The notes under the pieces: model-generated
What the model was told of the DNA's origin: nothing
The model's input: the letters and a program-made list of their open reading frames with translations, nothing else
The model's database searches: none
Part shown: in pieces, positions 34,845-44,114 of the stretch
Position numbering within the stretch: the first letter of the stretch is position 1
Layout of the letters: each line of letters starts with the position of its first letter
Source: QWQI01 sp964608915
GTDB lineage: Bacteria; Planctomycetota; Planctomycetia; Isosphaerales; Isosphaeraceae
DNA length: 64,000 nt
Assembly: GCA_964608915.1 (NCBI GenBank)
Contig: CAZSQA010000001.1
Location: 186,001-250,000 of the forward strand
Direction of reading: 5' to 3'
Translations under genes and position numbers: made by a program

Positions 34845-35279
34845 ATGAACGATTTCACTTTCGTCGCGGGGATTGTCGCCGCTTCGCTCGCTTTTGCCGG
34901 GCTGATCGCATTCGGCGTGTTTTCGCTCTTGCGATTCCTCGCGAATCGGCCGGGCGGCCTGGGCTATCTGGCTCTGCAGTATCCCATGACAGGTTTCGAG
35001 CCTGAACCGACTTTGACGCGTCAGACGGTGAAGATCGGATCGGTTTGGTACAGGAATATCGGGAAAATGACGGTCGAGCGTGATGCGTTGTATTTGAAGG
35101 TCTGGGGTCATGCGGCGAAAATTCCGTGGAGCGAAATCAAGGTCGTGGGCGAAACCAGGTTCCAATGGCAAAATTGGCCCGTGCTGCAGATCGGTGAGCC
35201 GTGCGTGGCGGAAATCGTCATCTCACCCGAAGTCTTCCGGGCGATGAAGGGGCGGATCGAAAGCAAAGACGGCAGATAA
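34845..35279 (+). CDS. Small membrane-anchored hypothetical protein
   Basis: This 144-residue protein of unknown function begins MNDFTFVAGIVAASLAFAGL, giving one N-terminal transmembrane helix. The remainder, about 105 residues, reads as beta strands: TLTRQTVKIGSVWYRNIGKM, ERDALYLKVWGHAAKIPWSE and IGEPCVAEIVISPEVF. This has the flavour of a PH-like or bacterial membrane-associated beta domain ('..i.l..dgL.l...g....ipws.i'). The ATG at 34845 was chosen because CAGGAGCCG lies upstream and the helix starts at once. It lies 58 bp after the preceding membrane protein gene, so cotranscription is likely. Confidence 0.65.
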   Translation: MNDFTFVAGIVAASLAFAGLIAFGVFSLLRFLANRPGGLGYLALQYPMTGFEPEPTLTRQTVKIGSVWYRNIGKMTVERDALYLKVWGHAAKIPWSEIKVVGETRFQWQNWPVLQIGEPCVAEIVISPEVFRAMKGRIESKDGR

Positions 35280-35357
35280 GAGAATGGTCGACATTTCTTG
35301 TTCCAGGCGATCGAAAATGACCCCCGTCCCCTTTCTTTCCGATGGATCTCAGGTCTT

Positions 35358-37793
35358 TCACTTCCCCATCGAACGCCGGAAGGCTTCGAACTTGCGCTTC
35401 ATTCCCACGCCGCCGGCTTCGGGATAGAGGAGCAGGGTGGTGTCTACAAGCTGCTTCGCCTGCTTGTCGTGACCTTCGCGGTAAAGTGCCCTGGACAGTT
35501 CCAGCCGGCCCAGGAACCACGACGGCGTGCCTTCCGGCACCTGGGTGACCCACTTGCTCAGGTAGTCGATGGCCTTTTGCGTGGCGTTCAGGCGCAAAAG
35601 GGCGTCGGCCACGCCGTACAGCAGCCCGGGCTTCACGTCGGGATTGGCCGAAAGCCAGGTGTCCATGCGCGTTTCGGCGGCTGAGGGGTTGCCGGCGTAG
35701 ATCAGGCCGCGGATTTTCCGCAGCTCGAGCTCCTGATTGACATCGTCCGAAAACGCTGGGCCAGCGGAAGGCAGGCTTTCGGCCACGCTGGCCATGGCCG
35801 CTCCCAGGTGCCGCCGGGTGGCTTCGGAATCGATGATGAATGCGGATGTGTCGAGCACCCGGCACATGTCCAGGATCAGGCTGACGTCCATGTCGCGGTC
35901 TCGGCCGGCCAGCCGTTCACGCAGGTCGAGCTTCCGGCCGATCAGGGCGTCGGCCAGAATCAGCAGGGCCTGGGCCCATTGCCGCTGGCTGTCACGCGTC
36001 AGAATCGGCAGAAGCCGCGTGCATGACTGACGAGCCGCGTCGTAGCGGTCCGCCCCAGGGGTCAGGTCCATCCGTGCGATGGCCAGCTCCATCGTGGCCT
36101 TGTCCTCGGCAGGCAGGCCCGAGTCGCGGGCCCGTTCCAGACGCTTGCGGGCCAGGTCCCATTCCTTCGTGAACGTCTTGTTGTCGGCCACCAGTACGAG
36201 TTCCTCGAGCCGCTCGAGCGAAGCCCGGAACATGGCCAGTTGGGCCGCCATCCAGCGAGGGTGGCTTTGCGGGATCGCCTCCAGAGCGATTCGGGCACGG
36301 TCCAGGTCGCCCTCGGCCCGAGCCGCTTCGGCCTCGATCCAGCGCACTTCGCCCGTGGTCAGCGAATCGTCGGCGAACCGTTTCAGGTGGGTGTCGATGG
36401 CTTCGTCCAATAGCGGCCGGCCGGCCGTGCCCATACGGCTTATGGCCATCACGCGGATCAGACCAGCCCGGGGGCCGATTTCGCCAGTGTCCGGGCTTTC
36501 CAGCACTGATTTCATCCGCTGCTGGCAAAAGTTCGGCTTGCCGGCCGAGAGCCAGGCTGCCCCGGCCTGATATGTAAGCGATGTACGATTTTTGGAGTCC
36601 GTTTCCCGTTCGGCGGCATGGTCGAGTGCGACTGCGGCCGGTTCGGTCTGGCCCGCCCGCAGGTGGGCTTTGGCCAAGGTCGACCAGTCGTCGGCGGACG
36701 CGGCGGGCTCCGGCACGATGCCCGACCGGCTGATTTTTCGCAGGGCTTCGTCGCAGGCCGGGTCTTCCTTGCTGAGGGCAAGACGGGCGGCGTTCAGCAG
36801 GGCGACTGCGGCTTCGGCCTTTTCTTCAGGCATTTTTGCCTGGGCTAAGCGATCGGTCCACACTTCGGTGCGGAGCTTCGCCATGGCCGGCACAGGCATG
36901 TCGGCCGTTTTCAGGAATTCGTCGGCCTCGGTCCATTTATTCGATTTCGTCAGCACCAGCACCCGCACTTCAGCCCATGGCACCGTAAACTGGTTTCGAA
37001 AAGCTTCGCTGATTTTGTCGACTTCAGCGGTCGCTTCGTCGATTCGGCCAAGTTCGGCCAGGGCCCGGGCACGCATGACGCGGGACCAGTCGGCCAGCGT
37101 TTCGGCATCCATGGCCTTCGTAAGGTCGAGGATCCGCTCACGTGTCGCTTTTGCGTCATCCGCGGTGATGTCCGGCTCGGCCAGAATGCGATCCGCCAGG
37201 CATTGAGCCAGCAGATAGCGGGCCGTCTGCGAATACTGGTCATTCGCCGGGCCGTTGGCCTTGGTCATGCCTTCCAGCAATTCGCGAGCTGTGTCGCGAT
37301 CGGCCTTGCCGGGGTCGGGGGCTTTGGCTTCGCCGCCGCTGGCCTGGGCGACGCGAGACGCCAGCCGAGAACGTTGCCACCAGCCTTCGGCCCGGGTCAG
37401 CAGGAACCGATCCGACATCGGATGGTTCGGATGGACTTCGGAAAACTCGCGGGCCAGGTCGATCAGCTTCGCCCACACGGCCAGGGCTTCGACGGGGTTG
37501 GGGGCCTCGGCGACCTGCGTTCGCAAAAAGGCGAGCGTCTCGGCCGCGATTGCCTCGCGCCGGGCCAGCGGAAACGCCGTGTCGAGCATCTGCTTGCGGA
37601 CGACTTCCAGGTGATCGACGATCGACTGCCGGAACGTGTCCGATTCGGATTTAGGAGCACTTACGGCACCCTTCGCCGCGGCCGGGGGTGACGCGGGCTT
37701 GGGGGCTTCGTCCTTCCGGTCGTTTTTCTGCTGCGATAGGGCCGAAGCCGAATATGTCGCAACGATGACCAGACACGCGGATAGACGACGCAT
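35358..37793 (-). CDS. Secreted TPR-like helical repeat protein
   Basis: This 811-residue protein has a signal peptide (MRRLSACLVIVATYSASALS) then a Lys/Pro/Ala linker. Almost all the rest is alpha-helical, with repeats that look like degenerate tetratricopeptides, such as ADWSRVMRARALAELGRIDE, AKAHLRAGQTEPAAVALDHA and AEAARAEGDLDRARIALEAI. Such solenoids usually bind other proteins, here in the periplasm or at the surface. No enzymatic motif is present. The ATG at 37793 was chosen for the signal peptide; a much longer upstream frame has no homology-like content. Neighbouring genes do not clarify its partner. Confidence 0.8.
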   Translation of the reverse strand: MRRLSACLVIVATYSASALSQQKNDRKDEAPKPASPPAAAKGAVSAPKSESDTFRQSIVDHLEVVRKQMLDTAFPLARREAIAAETLAFLRTQVAEAPNPVEALAVWAKLIDLAREFSEVHPNHPMSDRFLLTRAEGWWQRSRLASRVAQASGGEAKAPDPGKADRDTARELLEGMTKANGPANDQYSQTARYLLAQCLADRILAEPDITADDAKATRERILDLTKAMDAETLADWSRVMRARALAELGRIDEATAEVDKISEAFRNQFTVPWAEVRVLVLTKSNKWTEADEFLKTADMPVPAMAKLRTEVWTDRLAQAKMPEEKAEAAVALLNAARLALSKEDPACDEALRKISRSGIVPEPAASADDWSTLAKAHLRAGQTEPAAVALDHAAERETDSKNRTSLTYQAGAAWLSAGKPNFCQQRMKSVLESPDTGEIGPRAGLIRVMAISRMGTAGRPLLDEAIDTHLKRFADDSLTTGEVRWIEAEAARAEGDLDRARIALEAIPQSHPRWMAAQLAMFRASLERLEELVLVADNKTFTKEWDLARKRLERARDSGLPAEDKATMELAIARMDLTPGADRYDAARQSCTRLLPILTRDSQRQWAQALLILADALIGRKLDLRERLAGRDRDMDVSLILDMCRVLDTSAFIIDSEATRRHLGAAMASVAESLPSAGPAFSDDVNQELELRKIRGLIYAGNPSAAETRMDTWLSANPDVKPGLLYGVADALLRLNATQKAIDYLSKWVTQVPEGTPSWFLGRLELSRALYREGHDKQAKQLVDTTLLLYPEAGGVGMKRKFEAFRRSMGK

Positions 37794-38276
37794 GGCGAAT
37801 CGGCTCCAGGCAGTGCCTGATGAATCGTTCTGGCTGTGCGAACCGGAGGATGAGACGGCGACCGTCGGCGCTGGAATTCGTTCCGAGCAGCTCGAGATCG
37901 CGAAGTCTCTCACTCTGATCTTATGTGAAGTGCCGGGGGGATTCCAAGCGGGATTTTCCCGGTTTGGCATCGTCATCCGGGCGAATCGCATACTTGGCCG
38001 CATCAGCGTGGCAAGCCGCGATCGGGTTCGATCGATTCGCAAGGGGCACAAAATCTCCGGTTCACCGGCAACGGGCGATCTCACGCCGAAATTGCATGTC
38101 CGTGCCAGTCGTTTCGAAGTCTCTTCGTGATCTTTCGTGGGTCGGTGGGATCCGGGATCTCCGGGCGTTCACGGATTTCTTCGCAGAGCGATCGCTCGTG
38201 TCCAGGCTTATCCAAAAATCGGTCCGAGTCGTTACTATGGATTTCGAAATTCCACGAACAGGGCTGATCGCACCTC
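37794..38276. other. Intergenic region with no supported gene
   Basis: Upstream of the TPR gene and downstream of the next minus-strand gene. Open frames here are shadows or lack start signals. No hairpin or promoter stands out. Confidence 0.45.
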
Positions 38277-38876
38277 TCAGGAAAACGGATTGAATCGCAG
38301 GTACAATCTGCGCATCAGGCTATCCGAGCGGCGTGAAGGGCTTCGAAGCCGATCGTAGATGCCCCAGGCGATGCATTGCGGACGATGCGAATCCTGATAC
38401 TTCCGGATCGTGTTCGAGAATGCGGGGGTTCCTCGCAGCTTTTTGTGAGCAGCTTCGATGGCGCGACCGGTTTCGTCGTATTCGGTCCAGCGCTTCAGGA
38501 TTCGGAGCAATTGCTTTTCTTCGGATCCCCCGATCGTAACACGCAGTTCTTCCTTTCCAGGCAAGGCGGAGCCCAGAATCAAGTTTTTTCGGCCATCGTC
38601 ACGCCAATCGCTTTCGTCCCATAGGGAGTTCTCAAGACAGATCATGATTTCGACGCCGGCGTCGTCCCTGAAAGTCAGACCCATACTTCCGCCATCGTCA
38701 AACGAAAAGCCGTTTTCGATCCGAATCGGCTCGACCACACGATCCAGGTAGGGGTTCCGTTTTTGATCGGCGGCCAATCGAGAGGCGATCCAAATCAACG
38801 GGATCGAGGCGACCATCGTGACCGAGATCATCAGAAAAGCGTATTTTGCCCAACGATTCCTGATGCGGAACTTCAT
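38277..38876 (-). CDS. Membrane-anchored hypothetical protein
   Basis: I do not recognise this 199-residue protein. It has a basic N-terminus and one transmembrane helix (YAFLMISVTMVASIPLIWIA). A globular region of about 120 residues follows, with strands such as RIENGFSFDDGGSMGLTFRD and VEIMICLENSLWDESDW, and then a helix rich in charged residues (LLRILKRWTEYDETGRAIEA). The C-terminus is very basic. Base use is somewhat less GC-rich than nearby housekeeping genes. The frame is long and the topology is sensible, so it is probably real. Function is unknown. Confidence 0.55.
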   Translation of the reverse strand: MKFRIRNRWAKYAFLMISVTMVASIPLIWIASRLAADQKRNPYLDRVVEPIRIENGFSFDDGGSMGLTFRDDAGVEIMICLENSLWDESDWRDDGRKNLILGSALPGKEELRVTIGGSEEKQLLRILKRWTEYDETGRAIEAAHKKLRGTPAFSNTIRKYQDSHRPQCIAWGIYDRLRSPSRRSDSLMRRLYLRFNPFS

Positions 38877-38997
38877 GGAGAATCCTCCGGGAGAGAAAAC
38901 GTAACGAACGGAACGCCAGAGATCGAATCATGATTCGATGCTCATAAAATCTTCGCAGGTTTCAAGCAGTCTGATCAAGTCGAATTTCGTTCAATCC

Positions 38998-39042
38998 GTC
39001 CTTCATGACTTTTCGTGAGAGACACGAAAAGTCATGAAGGAC
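38998..39042. repeat. 20-bp perfect inverted repeat
   Basis: The arms are GTCCTTCATGACTTTTCGTG (38998-39017) and its exact complement (39023-39042), with loop AGAGA. It sits 28 bp past the stop of the ceramidase-like gene. No T-tract follows on either strand, so it is not a typical intrinsic terminator. Confidence 0.85.
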
Positions 39043-39070
39043 AGGAGAACCGATGACGGGATTCGATGAA

Positions 39071-40375
39071 TCACCCCCGATTCGCCAGCAAGTCGGCGAT
39101 CGCCTTGCGATAGAGCGGTTCGGTCGATTTCGAAACCAGCGAGACACTCGGCTCGTAGCCGCCTTCGCCGAACGACCGGGCCAGGGGGATATACCAGGGG
39201 CCGCCGTCGCCGTAAGCCGCACTGGCCACGAAGCCGCCGGGGCGAAGCTCCTGAGCGCCCAGCTGATATTCCACGAAGGTCTCAGCCGGCAGGGTGATCA
39301 CGCTGCCCTTGTTGATGTCCAGCCGGCCCAGCAGAATGGGCGTGTTCGACTGCAGACGCTTCAGCCAGCCGCAGAACATGGCGTTGCGGTTGCGGGTGAC
39401 GGTCGGGTTCTTCGTGTCGGCCACGGTGGCCAGCAGTTTGTCGTAGTCGAAGTCTTCGTTCGGCTTGAAGGTGTGCGGCAGCGTTTTCCAGACGACCGAT
39501 TCGATCGACTGGCGGGCGGCGTCGGCGGCAGCGTCGGCAGCGACCATGCCGGCGTGCATGCGGTCGACCAGGATCGGCCGGGTCGAATGCTCGCCGTCGT
39601 TGTATTTGCCGGCCGTCACGTTGCCTGCGCAGCCTGTGAAATAAATGTGGGCCACGCCGGGCTCGTCGGCGTCGCGCTTCGCCCGGGCCAGGCCGACGAA
39701 GTCGGACGAAACGCGGCCGTCGCCATAATAGCTCATCGGGTGCGTGGCGTAGAAATAGAGCCGGGCGACGGGCTTGTCGCCCGAGGCGAACGTGATCGAC
39801 TTGAGCATCGGGTCGATCACGCCTTCCGGGGCTTCGCGGGCGACAGGGTCCTTCGTGGCACTGGTGCGGTTGAAGAGAATCTTGCCGTCGGGCCCGATCA
39901 CTCGCCGGGCCGAAGCCACCTGCGACACCTTGCCGTTACCCATGCGCACGTTGTCGACCGGCCGGCCGTCGTTGGCTGCGGCATTCACGGCCGCGGCGGT
40001 GCGTTCGAGCAGCTTGTCGAAGAACGCTTCGTCGTAAGTCAGAATTTTCGAGCCGTATTTTTTCAGCAGTTCGTTCGCATGCGGCTCGCAGAACGGGGCG
40101 TTGTGCTGGTGCACGCTGTGCAGGCTGACACGCTCGGGCGTGGTGCCGGCCGCTTTGGCGATGGTTTCACGGAAGCGGAAATAGGCACCGTTACACACGC
40201 CCGTCCAGTCGATGGCGGCCAGGACGATCGGCGCGTCGGCCCCTTGAAGAATGACGCCCCGGAGCTTCAGCGGGTCGTCGACGACGGTCGCGGGCTGGAT
40301 CCAGCCGCCGCACATCGCGTGGCCCATGGGAACGGTGGCGTCGACGTCGAACGTGCCGAGGTGAAGGCCAGGCAT
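39071..40375 (-). CDS. Neutral/alkaline ceramidase N-terminal-domain-like protein
   Basis: This 434-residue protein resembles the N-terminal domain of neutral non-lysosomal ceramidases. It has an opening LHLGTFDVDATVPMGHAM, then ILQGADAPIVLAAIDWTGVC, RVSLHSVHQHNAPF (metal-binding His-x-His), the segment LYFYATHPMSYYGDGRVSSD with further metal ligands, and IYFTGCAGNVTAGKYND. In the full enzymes a zinc ion hydrolyses the amide of ceramide. Planctomycete proteins with this domain are abundant and mostly untested. No signal peptide is evident if translation starts at the ATG at 40375, which has GCGAGGA upstream; a longer start would add 44 residues without homology. Confidence 0.8.
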   Translation of the reverse strand: MPGLHLGTFDVDATVPMGHAMCGGWIQPATVVDDPLKLRGVILQGADAPIVLAAIDWTGVCNGAYFRFRETIAKAAGTTPERVSLHSVHQHNAPFCEPHANELLKKYGSKILTYDEAFFDKLLERTAAAVNAAANDGRPVDNVRMGNGKVSQVASARRVIGPDGKILFNRTSATKDPVAREAPEGVIDPMLKSITFASGDKPVARLYFYATHPMSYYGDGRVSSDFVGLARAKRDADEPGVAHIYFTGCAGNVTAGKYNDGEHSTRPILVDRMHAGMVAADAAADAARQSIESVVWKTLPHTFKPNEDFDYDKLLATVADTKNPTVTRNRNAMFCGWLKRLQSNTPILLGRLDINKGSVITLPAETFVEYQLGAQELRPGGFVASAAYGDGGPWYIPLARSFGEGGYEPSVSLVSKSTEPLYRKAIADLLANRG

Positions 40376-40553
40376 GGGCGTGAAGTCCTCGCGGGAAAGC
40401 AGGTCAGGCGGACGCCGGTTCGGCAGGATGCCGAAACACGTGGCGGAGGAGGGGGGTGGGATACGATCGTTAACTACACGATAACGGGCAGGCCGCGGGG
40501 TTTCCACGGTCTGCCCGTCCGAATCGATCTGATTTAGGCTGAGGCCTTGCGGA

Positions 40554-41924
40554 TCAGGGGATTTCGCCGGTAGGCACGTCGGTGACGGAGGTCGTCGCCG
40601 CGCGGTCTTTGGGTTCTTTGAAAGCGACCATGAAGAGTGCGAGAATGGCGGCTGCGAAGACGGCCGGGATACCCCAGATCATCTGCCAGTCCATCGCCTT
40701 CAGCTGGGCGATGCGTTCGTTCTTGAGGTCAGACTTCAGGACACTCAATTGCTCGCCGCCTGTGCCCTTGGCTTCCATGTCGGCGATTTCCTTGGTGAGC
40801 CGCTCGACCTGCTTGCCGGCTTCGATCGAAGCCTGGGGCGTGTACTTGGTTTCGACATAGCCGGCCACCTTGGCGCCGATGGCCATGCCCAGGCCAAGCG
40901 TGAACAGAACCAGCAAGCCCTGAGCCTGGCCACGCAGGTGCGAAGGAGCGGCCTGGTCCGTGTAGATCTGGCCCGTGACGAAGAAGAAGTCATAGCAGAT
41001 GCCGTGCAGGATGATGCCCAGCAGGATGAACGACGAAATCTGCCCGGGGGCGCCGAGGGCGAAGAGGGCGTAGCGCACGACCCAGGCCACCATGCCGACG
41101 GCCAGCATCTTCTTCACGCCCAGGCGGGCGAAGAACAGAGGCATGACGAGCATGAAGATGATCTCGGACATTTGCCCGTAGGTCATCGTCTGGGCGATGG
41201 GCATGTCGGACATTTCCACGATCCGGCTCGTGATCTGGTAATAGAACGACAGAGGGATGCAGATCAGGGTCGAGCAGACGAGGAAGACGAGATACGAAGG
41301 ATTCTTGAGGATCGCCAGGGCATCCAGGCCAAGAATCTGACGGACGGAGACTTCGCCCGTCGCCGTGGGTGGGGTGTTCGGCAGGAACAGGAAGCTGTAG
41401 ACGCCCAGAACGGCCGCGGCGCCCATCGAAAGATAGAACATGTTGATGTTCGTCTCGAAGCCGAGCCATGTGAGCGAAAGCCCGGCGACGATCCATCCGA
41501 TCGTGCCCATCACGCGAATGCCCGGGAATTCCTTCTCGGCATCGGTCACGTTCCGCAGGGCGAGCGTGTTCGTCAGGGCAAGAGTGGGGAAGTAGGTGAG
41601 CATATAAACGAAAATGAGACCGACGATGACCATCGGCTTCGCCCCGGCCGCCATCGAAAGCGTGGCCAGGAACATCAGCCCGGCCCCCGCCAGGTGCAGG
41701 GCCCCGAGCACGCGCTGGGCCGGGAAGAACCGGTCCGCCACCATGCCCACGAAGAACGGCGAAATCATCCCCGCGATCGGGCCGACGGCGTAAAGCCAGC
41801 CGATGTCGTTACCCGTGAAGCCGATTTTCGTGAGGTAATTCGGAGCCGTGACGTTCCATGTGCCCCAGACGAAGAACTGGATCAGCATCATGATCGAAAG
41901 ACGGATACGCAGCGACAAGTCCAT
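40554..41924 (-). CDS. MFS transporter, nucleoside:H+ symporter family
   Basis: This 456-residue membrane protein has about 12 helices. The opening LRIRLSIMMLIQFFVWGTWN and the motif GWLYAVGPIAGMISPFFVGMVADRFFPAQ match the nucleoside:H+ symporter (NupG/XapB-like) branch. FVYMLTYFPTLALTNTLAL and EFPGIRVMGTIGWIVAGL are also typical. An unusual feature is an inserted polar, coiled-coil-like stretch of about 55 residues (SIEAGKQVERLTKEIADMEA and beyond) before the last helix. Similar insertions occur in planctomycete homologues, as far as I know. Transport of a nucleoside or sugar-like compound is inferred from the family. It is divergent from nothing and sits ~180 bp upstream of the ceramidase-like gene on the same strand. 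Confidence 0.85.
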   Translation of the reverse strand: MDLSLRIRLSIMMLIQFFVWGTWNVTAPNYLTKIGFTGNDIGWLYAVGPIAGMISPFFVGMVADRFFPAQRVLGALHLAGAGLMFLATLSMAAGAKPMVIVGLIFVYMLTYFPTLALTNTLALRNVTDAEKEFPGIRVMGTIGWIVAGLSLTWLGFETNINMFYLSMGAAAVLGVYSFLFLPNTPPTATGEVSVRQILGLDALAILKNPSYLVFLVCSTLICIPLSFYYQITSRIVEMSDMPIAQTMTYGQMSEIIFMLVMPLFFARLGVKKMLAVGMVAWVVRYALFALGAPGQISSFILLGIILHGICYDFFFVTGQIYTDQAAPSHLRGQAQGLLVLFTLGLGMAIGAKVAGYVETKYTPQASIEAGKQVERLTKEIADMEAKGTGGEQLSVLKSDLKNERIAQLKAMDWQMIWGIPAVFAAAILALFMVAFKEPKDRAATTSVTDVPTGEIP

Positions 41925-42033
41925 CGGGAAGTGGCTCCAGGCTCAGGTGCGTGGCGGAATCGAGTGATTGGACCGGCGGAAATGGCCGTGATTCAGCCGG
42001 TTCGCCGGTGTGCCGAACGGAATGATTCGAACA

Positions 42034-43257
42034 TTACCCGATCGGAGCCTCAGGTGCCAGAACCCGGCGGGCCGAATTCGAATCGCCGCATAGCGACAGC
42101 CGGTATAACTTGTCCAGAATGACCGCCGAGGCGTGTCGCCCGGCATATCGCCAGCGGCTTGCTTCCTGCCCGTCGCGAAATCCCGCCTCGATCACGTGCC
42201 CCAGTTTCGCCAGAAAATCGCCATGATCCCGGCCTACGTGATAGAGGCCTTCATAGAGCCGGCACTCCGGCAAATCCGTCGCCACCATCGGCCGGCCGCA
42301 GCCCATGGCGTCCATCAGCTTCGTCGGAGAGCAGACGACGTTGAACGCGTGGTTTACGTCGTACGGCGTCAGGTTGACGTCGAAACTCGCGTAAACTTCG
42401 CCGATACGCCCTTGCGGCACGGAGCAGGGGGCGTAAACGTTGCTTCTTGCCATTGCCTCGCGTGCCTGAGCCCGCCACGCATCGGGGCCATCCAGGTTCG
42501 GCCTCGGGCCGACCAGAACGACGGACGCATTCGGAAAGGCTTCGGCGATCTTGCGGACCAGGGACCAGTCGACTCGGTCCTCCAGACCTCCCAGATACCC
42601 CAGCCAGGGCCGGGGAATGTGAGCGAGTTCCTCCGGCGCTGGGCCAGCATGCAGGAACGGCTCGTTCGGAATGGTCGATTCAGGCGCGCCGTGGGGTACG
42701 TGCAGGATCCGCTCGGCCCTGTCGGGAAAGGCGATTCGCAATTGCCGGGCCCGTTCGGCGGCGACGCAGACCGTCCAGTCAGCTCGTCTCACCGCACGGG
42801 CTTCCCAATCGCGAACTTCTTCGGCTTTCGCTGGCCAGTACAGCGAATAGTCGTCGAGGTTGTAGTAGACGAGACTCTCGGGCCGAAGCTGTTCCGCCAG
42901 GGCGAGATAGAACGGATAGGTGATCCACAGCGACGTTTTCGTGCCGGTTCGAATCCGCTCTTTCTGCCACTTGCGACAGGCTCGGGCGAGCGGCCATTGG
43001 CCGAGGCGAGGGTAGCTCTTCATCCAGCCGGGGGGCAGCTCGGCCTCGATCAGGCGGATTTGAGGGGTGATTTCTTTTCTGTGGACGCCCCAGCGCCAAG
43101 GGCGAATGCCCCGGGCTCGGGCATTTCGCCAGTCAATCGGCTCCAGACGCAGAAGATGCGCGTCGGGGCCGCTCGCCGGCGGCCAGCTCGTCAGCAGGTT
43201 ACGCGTGCTGTGCCAGGAACTGTCGGCCATGATCCATGACGGATGTGCGGATTTCAT
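42034..43257 (-). CDS. Glycosyltransferase, GT-B fold (GT4/GT1-like)
   Basis: This 407-residue cytoplasmic enzyme has a GT-B layout. The N-terminal half includes LVYYNLDDYSLYWPAKAEEV and WTVCVAAERARQLRIAF. The C-terminal donor-binding half has WLGYLGGLEDRVDWSLVRKI, ASVVLVGPRPNLDGPDAW, a loop VNLTPYDVNHAFNVVCSPTK, and KLMDAMGCGRPMVATDLPE, equivalent to the 'K..E.ma.G.PvvatdlP' motif. It probably adds a sugar to a lipid carrier or surface polysaccharide. The ATG at 43257 has an AGAGGGA ribosome-binding site and is consistent with the family's start. No other polysaccharide genes are adjacent, so the product is unknown. Confidence 0.82.
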   Translation of the reverse strand: MKSAHPSWIMADSSWHSTRNLLTSWPPASGPDAHLLRLEPIDWRNARARGIRPWRWGVHRKEITPQIRLIEAELPPGWMKSYPRLGQWPLARACRKWQKERIRTGTKTSLWITYPFYLALAEQLRPESLVYYNLDDYSLYWPAKAEEVRDWEARAVRRADWTVCVAAERARQLRIAFPDRAERILHVPHGAPESTIPNEPFLHAGPAPEELAHIPRPWLGYLGGLEDRVDWSLVRKIAEAFPNASVVLVGPRPNLDGPDAWRAQAREAMARSNVYAPCSVPQGRIGEVYASFDVNLTPYDVNHAFNVVCSPTKLMDAMGCGRPMVATDLPECRLYEGLYHVGRDHGDFLAKLGHVIEAGFRDGQEASRWRYAGRHASAVILDKLYRLSLCGDSNSARRVLAPEAPIG

Positions 43258-43556
43258 CGGTCTTCGATCCCTCTGAGTCGGACAATTGCACAGGCTTTTC
43301 GCACGCAGCCCGCATCCTACACCGAATAGCTTTCCGCCGGGAAATACCCTCCGGAATCGAACGATCCTTTCGGAACATTCGGAAAAATCGGTTGCACCAA
43401 GAACCTCAAAACCTCTACACTGTCCCCAATCCCTCGAAGGGACCCTGACCGTGGAGTCGGTTCCATTTACGGAACCGTCAAACTCGGGCAGTATTTCCGA
43501 TGAGGTTTCTGCCACATTGGCGGAAGCCAGCACCATTGACATGGAGTCTCTCGATC

Positions 43557-44018
43557 ATGATCAGTTTCGCCGTCGCCGCCGTAATGAGCGCGGTCACCGG
43601 TTGTCATGCCCAGCAAGCTTGCGCCACCCCTTGCGCAGCTCCTGCTCCTCAAGTGGTTTACGTTCAAACGGTCGCCACCTGCGCGCCCGCCCCGACGTGT
43701 GCCCCTGCTCCGAAGAAGTCGTGCTTCAGCGGCCTGTTCCACAAGAAGGCTGCCTGCGCTCCGGCTCCTGCCTGCGAACCGGCTCCGGTCGCTTGCGCAC
43801 CGGCACCCGTTTGCGAGCCCGCTCCCGTCGCCTGTGCTCCGGCTCCGAAGAAGTCTTGCTTCAGCGGTCTGTTCCACAAGAAGGCCGCTTGTGCACCGGC
43901 TCCTGTCGCGACCTGCGCTCCGGCTCCCGTAGCCTACGCCGCGGCTCCGGTTTATGCCGCCCCGGTTTACGCCGCTGCCCCGACCTATGCCTCGCCCCAG
44001 GCTTCCGGCCAGCATTGA
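43557..44018 (+). CDS. Secreted Cys/Ala/Pro-rich repeat protein
   Basis: This protein of about 153 residues has a signal sequence (MISFAVAAVMSAVTGCHAQQ) whose VTGC could be a lipobox. The rest is built from CAPAP-type repeats. Two near-identical units of APKKSCFSGLFHKKAACAPA lie ~50 residues apart, and the C-terminus is YAAAP-rich. There are about 17 cysteines. The pattern suggests a disulfide-linked envelope protein; Cys-rich wall proteins are known in planctomycetes, but this is not one I can name. An ATG at 43500 would extend it by 19 residues. A strong terminator follows at 44057. Confidence 0.72.
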   Translation: MISFAVAAVMSAVTGCHAQQACATPCAAPAPQVVYVQTVATCAPAPTCAPAPKKSCFSGLFHKKAACAPAPACEPAPVACAPAPVCEPAPVACAPAPKKSCFSGLFHKKAACAPAPVATCAPAPVAYAAAPVYAAPVYAAAPTYASPQASGQH

Positions 44019-44056
44019 TCACGCCGGCGAATTCCGTTCGCCGAACCAAGATACGA

Positions 44057-44088
44057 AACCCGTCACGCAAGTTCGTGGCGGGTTTTTT
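44057..44088 (+). terminator. Terminator of the Cys-rich repeat gene
   Basis: An 11-bp stem with one internal mismatch (AACCCGTCACG / CGTGGCGGGTT) is followed by TTTTCG, 38 bp after the stop. Confidence 0.8.
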
Positions 44089-44114
44089 CGTTGGCCTGAT
44101 TCGGCGCGGACCGA

